NCBI GenBank assembly: GCA_964019155.1
Contig: OZ025244.1
Span: forward strand, 10,400,444 to 10,464,443
Length of the DNA stretch: 64,000 nucleotides
DNA from: Osedax fenrisi
Taxonomy: Eukaryota; Annelida; Polychaeta; Sabellida; Siboglinidae
Reading direction: 5' to 3'
Every line of letters begins with the position of its first letter. The stretch's first letter is position 1. A program made the position numbers and the translations under genes. This document shows, piece after piece, positions 10,990 to 22,129 of this stretch. The notes beneath the pieces are model-generated. The model was not told the origin of the DNA. It made no database searches and saw nothing but the letters and a program-made list of their open reading frames with translations.

Positions 10990-12372
10990 ATTGATATATT
11001 AATCAACAAATGTGACAAATTCCTACATGATTTTTTTAAAAATAAACCTAATAATCAATTACTAAAGATGTTATATAACCATAATTTGCCTATTATAAAG
11101 AAAGCTGTTGAACGTATAAAAGAGAATTTAAACATAATATTTGTCGAAACTTTAGAGAAATACGTGTTTCTAAATTTAACTGCAGATGAGTTATACAAAT
11201 CATTTAGTAATTATGACTTTAAATGTAAAGATGAATTTTATTACGTATCATCAATTATATTATGGATTACACACAATATAGAAGATAGAATTACTTATGC
11301 AGAACATTTATTTAGCACCATCAATTATAAATATTGTAGTCGATTTTTATTATTGGAAAATTCTGTGATTAATACTGGAAATTTAATTTTAGATGATATT
11401 ATTAAACAAGTTTATATTAAAATTTATATTCTGAATGATACATCAATTCAATTCTTTAAAGATATTAATATAAAATCGTTAAATCTTAATTTAGATGAAA
11501 AATGTATTGAAACTGAAAGTAAATTAACTTTAAGTAATACTAATATATTAACTTTATGTTATGTAACATCAAGTGGTATATGTAATGCACGTACTAACTC
11601 TGTACTATTTAAATATTATTTTGGAGATGTTAAAAAAATAATTTATGATAAAAGTTTATTGTTTATATTTTCTAATGGAACATTATATAAATTTGATACT
11701 TTAAAATATGTTGTATCGAAATGTTGTTATCCCCCTAAAATAGTATTTGAATATGATTGGGAAGATAGTAATACATTTCTAGAGAAAACAGTTGATGATA
11801 ATTTAATTATTATTGGTGGTGTGTCTGAAATTACTAAAAGTTCAAAAGTAATGATATATTATATTAGTGAAAACAAGTGGATAACTCATGAACCTTTGCC
11901 TGATGGTATAATTTGTCAACAAGTAGTTGTTGGTAATAATTGCTTATTTGTTATTGGCATGTTTATTAAATCTAATAATTACAATAATGTAATACTAAAA
12001 TATCGCAATACAAAATGGGAAGAGGTGGCTATTTTAATTAAATATAGAAAAGTAATAACATCTATTTTTAAAGATAACCGTATTTACTTATATAACGGTG
12101 ATCAAGTTAAATCTGATTATTCACCTATATATTATGATTTAGAGACCATGACATGGACTGAAATACAGTTTGATGTATTTAATGACTCAAGCGCTCGTCG
12201 TTTATTCTATGATGCAGATCACAATATTCATTATATTAAAAGACATCTGAAATGTAATGAATATGTATATTATTTATGCTGCGGTCAAGGAGATGCATAT
12301 CTCGTAAAATCTCAGCGTTTCCACTCTATGCGGTCAAGGAGAAATACACAGTTATGTCCCGGATGTATGTGA
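10990..12372 (+). CDS. BACK and kelch exon of a BTB-BACK-kelch gene
   Basis: This 460-codon exon opens with IDILINKCDKFLHDFF, the end of the BTB domain, and runs into a BACK domain (about the next 130 residues, with the LNLTADEL and WITHN-type helices). Degenerate kelch repeats follow. The clearest is IIIGGVSE...SENKWITHEPLP, followed by YRNTKWEEV and YYDLETMTWTEI units. The protein is rich in I, N, K and Y, as expected from the base composition. About four blades are recognisable, fewer than the usual six. The last 35 residues, from YYLCCGQGD on, look unlike kelch and are encoded by sequence found elsewhere in the window, so the true 3' end may have been replaced. The stop is TGA at 12,370. 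Confidence 0.8.
   Translation: MDILINKCDKFLHDFFKNKPNNQLLKMLYNHNLPIIKKAVERIKENLNIIFVETLEKYVFLNLTADELYKSFSNYDFKCKDEFYYVSSIILWITHNIEDRITYAEHLFSTINYKYCSRFLLLENSVINTGNLILDDIIKQVYIKIYILNDTSIQFFKDINIKSLNLNLDEKCIETESKLTLSNTNILTLCYVTSSGICNARTNSVLFKYYFGDVKKIIYDKSLLFIFSNGTLYKFDTLKYVVSKCCYPPKIVFEYDWEDSNTFLEKTVDDNLIIIGGVSEITKSSKVMIYYISENKWITHEPLPDGIICQQVVVGNNCLFVIGMFIKSNNYNNVILKYRNTKWEEVAILIKYRKVITSIFKDNRIYLYNGDQVKSDYSPIYYDLETMTWTEIQFDVFNDSSARRLFYDADHNIHYIKRHLKCNEYVYYLCCGQGDAYLVKSQRFHSMRSRRNTQLCPGCM
12278..12372 (+). repeat. Repeat-derived 3' end of the kelch reading frame
   Basis: GCTGCGGTCAAGGAGATGCA (from 12,279) occurs inverted at 17,967-17,986. Its core TGCGGTCAAGGAGA recurs at 12,329-12,342. A further shared 10-mer, AAATCTCAGC, follows in both places. 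The last residues of the kelch reading frame therefore come from a repeated sequence. Confidence 0.55.
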
Positions 12373-12984
12373 ACTCTCGTAACCTATGTTTATTTTCCTT
12401 GCTATTATTTATAATTAAAATATTTATTTCATATTATTTTAAATTTAATTTTATATTAAATATATATATACAAAATATAAGACTACAATGGATTAACTAT
12501 TGATTTTTCAGTTAGTAAATATTATATAATTAATGAAAATAATATACATATAGTTATTTATTAATAAAATTGTATTATCTAACTATTATATCACATTTAA
12601 TATTAATATTTGAAAAATTTCTAAATTAATTATTTAGTAATTTTAAATTAAATTTATAATCTGCTTATAATATGATCATATATAATTACGAATATATAAT
12701 ATATAATATAACATTCTAAATTTAAAATATAATATAGAAACTACATGTATGGATTTTATTATCATTATTATAATGATTATAATTATAATTAATTTTAAAT
12801 AATTTTAAATTAAAAGTTTCTTAAAAAGTTACTTTTAAAGTAGATATGTCATATAATTATTATAATAATATTATATTATATAAGACATATACATTTAAAG
12901 TAACTTTATAATAAACAATATTATAATCGGGGGATTAAAAAGTTGAGAAAGGTATTCTAAATTTTCCATAATTTATCGCAGGTG
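12373..12984. other. AT-rich 3' flank of the kelch gene, with an inverted repeat
   Basis: There is no coding signal. An AAGTTACTTTTAAAGT segment near 12,827 is inverted near 12,893-12,912 (TTTAAAGTAACTTT) and can form a hairpin with an AT-rich loop. No canonical polyadenylation context could be fixed in such AT-rich DNA. Confidence 0.5.
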
Positions 12985-12992
12985 ACAAACGG

Positions 12993-13257
12993 GAATGCCA
13001 GTAATCTCGTACAAGGTAATCCCATACGAGGTAATTTCGTACGACTTATTTAGTAATCTCGTACGACTTATTAAATTAATTTTATTTCATAATTATACAG
13101 TACGTATACGAATATATATTACAAGATATGATATCAATATATAATAAGTTATTATATATAATCGTATAAAAACTGTATTATTATGAAATAAATTAAATTT
13201 AACAAGTCGTACGAAATTACTCGTACGAGATTACCTCGTACGAAGTTACTGGCTACC
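12993..13257. mobile_element. Fold-back MITE with long inverted arms and 8-bp target duplication
   Basis: The two arms, each about 110 bp, are inverted copies. They start GCCAGTAA and carry repeated TCGTACGAGGTAAT-type modules, then an AATTTTATTTCATAAT block. The element is flanked by ACAAACGG at 12,985-12,992 and again at 13,258-13,265, an exact 8-bp direct repeat that fits a target-site duplication. There is no coding capacity. An 8-bp duplication fits hAT-type transposases, but the family is not certain. Confidence 0.8.
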
Positions 13258-13265
13258 ACAAACGG

Positions 13266-14023
13266 ACGCCGTTCCTAAATCATCTAATAAATTTAAATAA
13301 ATGTTTAAATAGAATTAGATTAATATATTATGAATTACTATTAAATAAATAAGTCACGCATATTAATGTTTAAACTGTATAACCAGTTATTATTAATCAT
13401 TATAATTATTATAATAATATTTTGAATAAGATATTAATTTTATACATTATTTATATAGAATCTTTAATGTATGTACTGATATTAATTCTTCTTTATGTAA
13501 AAAAAAGTTTATTTATATTTTAAACACCTGTTTATATATATATATATTTAGATAACGAGGTTTATATATAATATATTTATATACATATATATATATATAT
13601 ATATCGACATAATATTAGCATATTTATTTTCTATAGTGTTGTTGATATATTAGTATGTATGTAAATATTTTAACTAATAAGCTGACTCAATGTTAACAAA
13701 CATGATATTTTATAGTTCAATACATATATATGTTTACCTCTACTGTGAAAGCTTATGTAGTATATATTTTTTAATAATTTTTAGATATTATTAATAACTA
13801 TTTATGAGCATATTATTAATCTTATGTATTTAATGTATACTCGGTTGAGTTAATATTTAATTATGAATGTATTTTAGTGTTAGAAACTAACTTGAATCCG
13901 ATTAAATATTTAGAATGATATTAATATAAGTATATGTTAATCATACATTTATTAGATATGAACTGCATGATAGAATATATTTATCATGGAATTTGTATTT
14001 AAATTATATATAACAGGGTAACA
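13266..14023. other. AT-rich stretch, nothing recognised
   Basis: Short TA runs lie near 13,538-13,548 and 13,586-13,604. No gene or repeat was recognised. Confidence 0.55.
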
Positions 14024-14471
14024 CCAAAGATTTTGCGAAGCAAAGATATAACACTCCCTATGCATGCAACGTAATTTAGTAATATACCCAACCGCTGCTA
14101 GCAGTAGTATCGAAATCACTGAAATAGATTTAGGTTCGGCTCTGTTTGCATACAACAATGTTTTCATTGCTCTATTAAATTACATGCAATATAAATTAGC
14201 TTTTACTCACTAAATATATACTTATAGCATTTAAAACATACATATCATATTTGTTTGTTATATATTAGTAATGAACACTTAGTTTTCATCATATAAATAT
14301 TAATTTAAAGCATATTATTTAACATTTTAAAAGTGTATAGTTAAATACGAATTTACATTATAAACAACGCATAGTTCCTAAAAGTAACCCGCTATAGGTG
14401 GTATTTTGTATACAAATTCGAATTACACGATTTCGCGTAAGTGTTATATCTTTCCTTCGGAAAATCTTTGG
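14024..14471. mobile_element. MITE with about 31-bp inverted ends, full copy
   Basis: The left end begins CCAAAGATTTTGCGAAG and continues AAAGATATAACAC. The right end (14,441-14,471) is its inverted counterpart with two mismatches in about 31 bases. The left half recurs at 61,654-61,899 and the right half, inverted, at 34,009-34,162. There is no transposase frame. An exact target duplication is not clear. Confidence 0.85.
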
Positions 14472-14864
14472 TATCACTATAATACTCATAGCATTAGAAT
14501 ACCGCCAGTAGTTTATATATATTTTATTGATATCAACTGCAGTTTTATAAATTAATTGATAAACTATATTCATATTCTAGATTTTTAATTATATACCTAA
14601 TTTTGCTTATGCATGCCATTCAGCTTCATATATTTATATAATAATAATCTATTATATTATGTTATTTTATTGTAGTAATAACTTACATTATTTGACATAT
14701 CATAAAAGTATATTTTATAATTATATTCATAATGTATTAATTTTTACTTGAATTTAATTATATATAAAATATGCTATATCACTTGGTGTATAGAATAAAT
14801 AAAATTAGTCTAATAATAATATTTCGCTATTTATAAAGATCAAATCACTACTCTGTAGGAAAGG
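14472..14864. other. AT-rich stretch, nothing recognised
   Basis: No gene, RNA or repeat was recognised here. Confidence 0.5.
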
Positions 14865-15134
14865 TAATACAAGAAATTGGACCGTATAACTATTGGTGAT
14901 GGTTATTGAAAGAAAACTGAAATGGTATTGCGATGTCTCAAGATCCAACTCAATATCGAAGACTATTCATCAAGTTATCCTGGTTGGCACATGAAGAATA
15001 GGAAGAGCAAAACCCAATGACAAGATGATGTAATTGAAGAATGGACAAGTCTAGAATTCAGCGAAGCGATGAAAGTGACGACGAACCGAAACAACTGGAG
15101 AGAAATTTGCAAGAAATTAACTGCACCTCTATGA
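14865..15134 (+). pseudogene. LINE-type ORF2 C-terminal fragment
   Basis: Pieces of translation match the tail of an endonuclease/reverse-transcriptase LINE protein: EIGPYNYW, ERKLKWY, a GRAK/DDV block, and then an uninterrupted run containing EEWTSLEFSEAMKVT and NNWREICKKLTAPL before TGA at 15,132. A stop and frame changes lie upstream, so it is a dead 3' remnant. The pattern (RKLKWYGH..., EWTGL.F.EA....NR..W) is typical of non-LTR elements; the clade is uncertain. It is a different family from the RTE-like element at 31.4 kb. Confidence 0.75.
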
Positions 15135-16260
15135 TATCTAAAAGCTATGGGATAGATTAAAGGTTAAGAATAATTTATATAATTGCAACTCTATATTTTG
15201 TATATATTTATTAATTAAATTACATTTATATATATATATATATAACTATGAAAATGAATATTTAAACACAGTATATTTGATTTCTTTTATAGTTAAATCA
15301 TGACTAAATTTAATATATAAATTAAAAATATGTTTTATTCACATTAATTTATTAGAACTGCCAAATATTTTGTATCACTGATAACTAGGCTTTATATATG
15401 CAACCTACTTATAATATATAATATATGCAAGCATTTTATTTATAGATATTACATTCAATTTTTATATCACCAATAAGACTATTGTAGTTGACTATCGATT
15501 ATTTTTAAAAGTTCTATTTAGTTATGGATTTGTTATGTATTTACTTTATAAATTAATTATATATTGAAAATATATAACTTGAAATATTTAAACTGGTTAA
15601 AACATTATAAATTCATATTTTGTGAATTATAATAATAAATTATATTTATTTTCATAATAGAGTTCAACAAAGAAAATAATAGCCCTTCGAATATAGAAGA
15701 AATCCGTGATATTCAGATCTAAATTCGTCAAAGAATATCTGGGATGCGTTCATGAGATACTAGCAGATCCGTGATGCCGAACACATGGATGAACAATATC
15801 ATTAGCTAGTCATAATTATTAGCTAGTCGTTCCTGGTGATGTGGGCAGCGGCCCTTCCACCAGGAATATACACACCGGTGTAGATATAATAGAATAATAA
15901 ATTCTACATATATTTACAATTGATATTCCGTGAATACATGTTACGAACACTACGTATTCAGCGCGCACACATAGGCCCGCCAACGATATCAATATTTTTT
16001 ATTCATTTATTGCCTGCTTAGGGTAACTTAAATGTGTATTTAGGTACTACTATAATGAAGTGTACTGGAGATAACTCTATATTATTATAACTTGCATTAT
16101 TATATTATTAACACGGTTAATAATATTTAACATAATATTTGATTCAGGTTGATAATTATCATTAATTATAATTAAATAAAATGTAAAATTGCTTCTCGTC
16201 ATTTACCCTAATTGACCACATAAAGTATGATTCTTAAATATTTGTTTGTATAGTATTACG
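15135..16260. other. AT-rich stretch with a GC-richer island and hairpin
   Basis: At about 15,660-15,890 base composition rises. ATTAGCTAGTC occurs twice, and TTCCTGGTG pairs with CACCAGGAA to form a hairpin at about 15,832-15,868. No reading frame was recognised. The island may be untranslated sequence of a retroelement. The rest is AT-rich filler. Confidence 0.4.
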
Positions 16261-16265
16261 TGGTA

Positions 16266-16345
16266 TAATATTAGTTATAGTAGAATGGCATAGTGTATTT
16301 GATATATTATTAGTTATAGTAGAATGGCATAGTGTATTGGGTATA
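16266..16345. repeat. Short direct duplication, about 39 bp
   Basis: A block containing ATTAGTTATAGTAGAATGGC and ATAGTGTATT occurs twice in succession. Confidence 0.8.
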
Positions 16346-17799
16346 GTATTACGGCATATATATATGTATTGTATTTAGTATAGTAATATGTTGTAAATTA
16401 GTATATTTTACAGTATTCAGAAGAGAAGTTTTATGTATCATTTGTAAAGTAGATTTTATGAATATGAACAAAATATAAATGTAATACAGTCTTGGTTATT
16501 TATTCAATAACTTAAATTCACAAATAATATTTATATAATCTAATTTTATATTTAGGTATACATATTAATTACAAATATAATATAATATTTCTTAAATAGT
16601 TACCGATAATAGTATTTCCAGTATTTATTATATGAAATGAACACATGTAAAAGTCTGTCGCAGAAACTTATCTATCAGATCAAAATGGGGCCAGAAGAAG
16701 GCGATGGATATGGACGAACAGATATATATTAATTTGTAAACCACTAATATTATGATGTTATTATTTATAAATAAGTTTTACATGTAGGTATAACAATTAT
16801 GTATAATAATATATACAGTAGCTAGTACATAAATTAAACATGTACACATCAAGATGGAATAGAACAGACATATCTATTGATGTATATAAATTACATATAA
16901 CATATTGTAATTGATTTCCATTAATATTCCCTTATTATTATTTCACATTTTATTAGTATATACTGTATAATATAAGTATTATTAAAATAATAGTTGATTA
17001 ATAAATTAATATGTATAATGGGTATATAATATACTAGTATAATTAAGAAATTTGTAACTAAATATTATATTATATATTAACAAAATTATATATACCAATA
17101 CAATTAATATATATGTGTTACTTCAGAAATTATTATATATAAATTTTACAGTTTATAACTTAAATAATTAATACTATAACATTAGGTGGTTATCATTTTA
17201 TAAATTATTGCATGCAACTACTGCAGTGTATAGCATATATTATTAAATAGATAATTAATATTATATTTGATATAATTTATTAGTATATAAAACGTAAACC
17301 TATAATTAGTAATTTAATTTTAAAATATTATGTTGTAGCCTACTTGCAATGTCATTTTAAATCGTTTTTAGATATATTTAATTTGATATGTTATACTTTA
17401 ATTTATCAATTTTTATAGTTAATATCATAAATTTATAGTTTTTTGGTTTAGTAGGTAACATAAAAAGCGGTGGTTGATATAATATATATAGTAATTATAA
17501 TAATAATAGATTATTCTAAAATTTATAATAAATCCAATTGAACATTTTTAAATATTTATTTTGGTTTATATTAAAATCTTTATTTTGATGTGATACTATA
17601 ATCTCTCCACGTATTTATTATCTTAACTTGATCAATTTGTAAATATAAGTCTACTAATATTATTATAATATGTATAGTTGTATTATAAATAGATTTATGT
17701 GACATTATATTATAATAGTTTGTTAATTTTAAATTTTGAATTCAAAATTTCAAAAAAACACAGATTTAGGAAAATGTATTATTATTATTGACAAATGTA
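16346..17799. other. AT-rich stretch, nothing recognised
   Basis: About 1.4 kb has no convincing coding signal or repeat match inside the window. Confidence 0.55.
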
Positions 17800-18020
17800 C
17801 TTATTTTATGGGCGAGGCTTATTTTTATTGACGTATAGGTCATTTTTGCTGAACTGCAGCGTATATTTCGTGCACACGCAATCTCGGATGTACGATTTTG
17901 TCCTGCTGAGATTTAACATGGGATGTATATGGAGGCGTGGCTTATAAATATCCAATCAAAAAATTGTGCATCTCCTTGACCGCAGCATTAATTGCAATTG
18001 TCAACAAATCTAAAAAAGTG
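17800..18020. other. GC-richer island sharing a motif with the kelch 3' end
   Basis: The island contains GGCGTGGCTTATAAATATCC, with a TATA-like core, and at 17,967-17,986 the inverse of the motif found at 12,279. A GGGCGAGGCT variant lies at 17,811. It may be a short mobile-element fragment or a promoter-like segment. No reading frame was recognised. Confidence 0.35.
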
Positions 18021-18241
18021 TTACATACCTTTAATCAACGAATTTGTTTTACATTTTTAGATATATAAATATTATGGTTGTAATTTTATTAATAATAAAA
18101 TGTATTTATATAATATTATTTTTATTAATATTATGGATAATTTGTTAATAAACTATTAATAATATGATTTCTTATATTTTGATAAGTATACAATATAAAA
18201 AATTGTATATATTTTATAACACATTTATAATAAAATATATA

Positions 18242-19148
18242 GGGGAAATTCCCCGATTACCAACCCCTAAATGATTATTTGTAATAACTTATTCAATATT
18301 AAATATATTTATATGAAATTTTGTAATTAGGGTAATATTATGGCAATGAATATGGCTATTTTAAATGTTTGATATAATTGTATTTACAAGAATAAATAGG
18401 GAGGTCCGTAATCGGATACATGTGCCTAATACCGACCCAATAAAATAATAGTGATATAAATAATTATAGTATTATAATATCCATTAAATAGTAGATATAC
18501 ATAAATATAATTAATTATAACATGCATGCAATTTATTTTTTATTGAATTTATGTTTTAATAGTAATATTAAATTTAAACTATAGTAAATATATTAAAATA
18601 GTGTACCTATATTATTATTTAATATTTATTTATTGATCAGTATGAATATAATCAACTGAAATCATGAATCCTAAATCCATATCAATGATACATAAACAAT
18701 TTATGACAAATCTTAAAGTAAAATATGGATCTATTTTGATTGAATATAATAAATCACACAGTGTCGGTTTTATGGAGTCAGTAATATGAAAATCATATGG
18801 GTTGCTATAATTAAGATATATTGGTTAATATTTATTTAAATTAAATTATTTTTCTAATAATTATAAAAAATGTATTGATCTACAATCTACAATTGATCTA
18901 TTATGCAACACATTAAGTTTTCTTTTAATTAATAATGTATTTACAATGATTTAAAAAAAGTTATTTAAAAAGTAAAAACAGAATATTACATTTGATCAAA
19001 TAACAATTGTAGGATTAAATATTTTTTTAAACAAAATACTTATTCATATTTATCATTAAATTACTAACAGTTCATGTATATATACTTTTTTGATATCTCT
19101 TATAGTTACTGAGATACGAGAGGGGGTCGGTAATAGGAGACTTTCCCC
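18242..19148. mobile_element. TA-target MITE, 907 bp, subfamily with ATTACC ends
   Basis: The left end GGGGAAATTCCCCGATTACC pairs with an inverted right end (TCGGTAATAGGAGACTTTCCCC region). The element is flanked by TA on both sides. Just inside the right end a CGTATCTCAGTAACTATA segment (minus strand) resembles the GGTATCTCAGAAACCATA segment of the 21-kb and 30-kb copies. The subfamilies therefore share terminal design but differ inside. There is no coding frame. Confidence 0.75.
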
Positions 19149-19150
19149 TA

Positions 19151-20107
19151 TATGAATCCTTAAATTTAATAATGTTTATATAATATGTCAACTTATTATA
19201 TGACATACTTAAGTACTGTTTTATACATAATTTTAATATTATTTTATTTTGAGAATATATATTTGACTTTATATAATTAATTAACTATAATTGATTCAAA
19301 AGTAAATAATATTTATTATAATTATATGATTTAATATATAACAGTTTTTATAATATAATTACTAGTAAATCAATAATATACCTTATTGAATCCAGCAAAT
19401 ATATCCCTATAACATAATTTATAGTTAAAATATTAACAATAATAAATAAATAAAATAGGTTTATAAATACATTATTAGATATAATATATATATATATATA
19501 TAGATTTCTCAAGTAATAAATCTATTTATATATTAACTAGTATAAGATTATTTTTTTATAATTTAAACTTTAAAATTATATTTATCAAATTACCAATTTG
19601 TAAGTAAAATATTAAATTGAATTAACTAAAGTAGTAATATAATGTTGATATAATACATATGTTTAAAATTAATACCTATGCGAGATATATGTAGCTTATA
19701 TGATACAATAAGAAATTTCAATACATTTTTTTATATAGATGGGGAGGTTAATGTACTATAATAGTTCAATGTCTAGGGTCTAGTGGATAGGTATAATATA
19801 TAGAGAAACCTAAGCAACATAGGCTAACAAAATTATAGATATATTTAAATTAATTTATTTATTGTTATATTTTCTATTAAATATATAATCTTTATGAGAA
19901 TAAATAAAATAAATGTAAAGTGTTGTATAATTATTGTAATTATTGTAATTATTGCTTTAAAGGGATGCCATCAATCACACCCATTTCACAGTTGATCATG
20001 TAAATGTATAGGCAGCATATGGTATATTAATATATGATATAAATACGTGATTTCAATGAATACATATTATTATTTGTTAGTTTCCAGATAAGGAGGTGTA
20101 TAATAAT
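19151..20107. other. AT-rich stretch with one member of a diverged repeat pair
   Basis: About 19,785-19,950 resembles 23,405-23,560 (shared pieces AGGCTAACAAA and AATAAATGTAAAGTGTTGTA). The rest is AT-rich and unrecognised. Confidence 0.5.
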
Positions 20108-20108
20108 A

Positions 20109-20265
20109 AGGGAAAGTAACCGAAAACGGACACTCGGTATCTCAGAAACCATAAATCCTACAAAAAAATATTTATATTTATAACATTTTTTTTGTCTAAA
20201 AAAGTATTTTTATTTTTTAATTATTCAAAATATTGCTGATATATCTATCACAAAACTGATTTTAT
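20109..20265. mobile_element. Fragment of the TA-target MITE family (left end)
   Basis: It begins AGGGAAAGTAACCGAAAACG, continues with CTCGGTATCTCAGAAACC, and reaches CAAAATATTGCTGATATATC, all shared with 21,236-22,127 and 30,092-30,996. It stops abruptly and has no right end. Confidence 0.8.
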
Positions 20266-20284
20266 ATGTATATAATGTTTATAC

Positions 20285-20580
20285 ACCTACATACATACAC
20301 ATATATATAACTTTAATATATGTGAAAATATTTGTAATTATATCAGTGTGTTAAATATTGATAATTGAATTTGAATATTAAATAAAATCATAATTGGTAT
20401 ATATAATTATCGATTATAATCGATAATCAATATTATATTTAAATATAATTGATATAACATATACGAACCAGACTAAGCACCACTACGACGTCAACACTAG
20501 CGAAACATTTGACAAGGTCGTGTTCGACTCTATAACGTCCCGCGACGAAGCGTATACATATATACTCTTCCGTCACTCAA
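20285..20580. repeat. Fragment of the GC-cored inverted-arm repeat
   Basis: It corresponds to the left half of the repeat at 27,756-28,560. It has an AT-rich arm followed by a GC-richer piece containing GTGTTCGACTCTATAACGTC and CCGCGACGAAGCGTATAC. It lacks the rest of the core and the right arm. Confidence 0.75.
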
Positions 20581-21235
20581 CACTTTACGATATAAATAAA
20601 CCTTTTCTATATCGATAGATGGTATGTTGGTACGTTGGTACGTTAGGATGGACGTCGAAATAGTAGTAACAACTGAGTTTATATGTATAAGCATACAGAT
20701 GGGACGTTGGTATGTTACAACAAATGCACCCATAGAAAACTTGATCAGCTCTGAAATATATAAAATATTTTATCATTATTATGTATATATATATAGTTAT
20801 ATGTTATTATTTACATGGATAATATTAATAACAATTATAACAAACCAAGCCATGGATAATTCTATAAATAGATATGATAAATATAAGATTATGAGAATGG
20901 GACTTACATATCGTCAATTTGTAAAATAAAAAATATTCTAGAAATGTCCATAAATGTTATAATATATTATATGTAATCAGATATTATTTTTTATAATTAT
21001 ACTAATGTAAATACATTTTGAGGGTTACATATAGTTTGATCAAGTGGTTATAAAGTTATAGAATTTAAAATATACAACATTAGTTTTAAAAATAGAACAG
21101 AGTTCTAGTGTTTTAAATTTAAATTTAGTTTTAATTTTAATTCTTGTATAGAATATAGATAACATGGTAACCCTGGATGGTAACTTTAGAAATACATAAA
21201 AGAATAACTAACTTTTTTTTGTATCTTGTACTATA
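20581..21235. other. AT-rich stretch, nothing recognised
   Basis: A 101-codon open frame (20,624-20,929) has no family resemblance and sits on short GGTACGTTGG-type repeats. I do not call it a gene. Confidence 0.5.
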
Positions 21236-22127
21236 TGGGAAATTAACTGAATACGGACACTCGGTATCCCAGAAACCATACATCCTATACAAAAAATGTG
21301 TAATTAATAAAATATTCATAATTATATTAAAAGGCTAAAAAAGTATTTTTTATTTTTTAATTATTCAAAATATTGCTGATATATCCAATAAACTGATTTT
21401 TGTATTACGTTTTTAAATGTATGAAAACAAATTTCAACTTAAAACCTTCTAAAGAATATACAAATGTATCGATATAAAGCATAACACTATATTAAAAAAT
21501 AAAGCATTCTAAAATTATATATATATAATTTCTATATTTGTTATCAAATATTCATTAAGTTATAAGTATATATCTAGAGGTAATATAAGTCCCTAATACG
21601 GACACTCTATAGATGTCTTAATACGGTCACCATATAACCAATCAGCGCGCACTGCGCTGCGCAACGTATGATCGATTCTGATTTTCATAAAAATCGCATG
21701 CGTTATAATATTAATACCACCGCTAAATCTAAAATTTGCATTATTTAGATACTCAAATTGTATTATTATTTAAAAATAATAAAAATAAATAAATTATTAA
21801 CTAATTAAATTAGAATAAATTGTTCATAAAATAATTATAAATAATGTAATTGTGATTATCTGATTGGTTCATCAATAATATATAGTTTATCTAGTGGTAT
21901 ATATAGGGTATCCGTATTATAACACAGGGTGTCCGTATTCGGACACGGGTGCGGAATACGGACACCCCTATTATCTATGGAATTACATGATTAAATAAAA
22001 TTTTAAAATCACAGTAATATCTATAATCATATAATATTAATATATTGTAATTTTTGAATACAAATAATGAGTCATAAAATGTTAAGACCATTTATTGTTA
22101 AAGTGTCCGTATTAGGTTACTTTCCCC
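21236..22127. mobile_element. TA-target MITE, 892 bp
   Basis: The ends are inverted (left, mutated, GGGAAATTAACTGAATACGG; right GTATTAGGTTACTTTCCCC) and flanked by TA at 21,234-21,235 and 22,128-22,129. The interior carries several TACGGACAC / GTGTCCGTA motifs in both orientations. It matches 30,092-30,996 along its whole length. There is no transposase, so it is presumably moved by a Tc1/mariner-type enzyme, inferred from the TA target. Confidence 0.85.
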
Positions 22128-22129
22128 TA

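Noticed and set aside
20624..20929. 101-codon open frame on the plus strand
   Set aside because: It has no family resemblance or conserved partner, and its start lies in short GGTACGTTGG repeats. Chance is a sufficient explanation.
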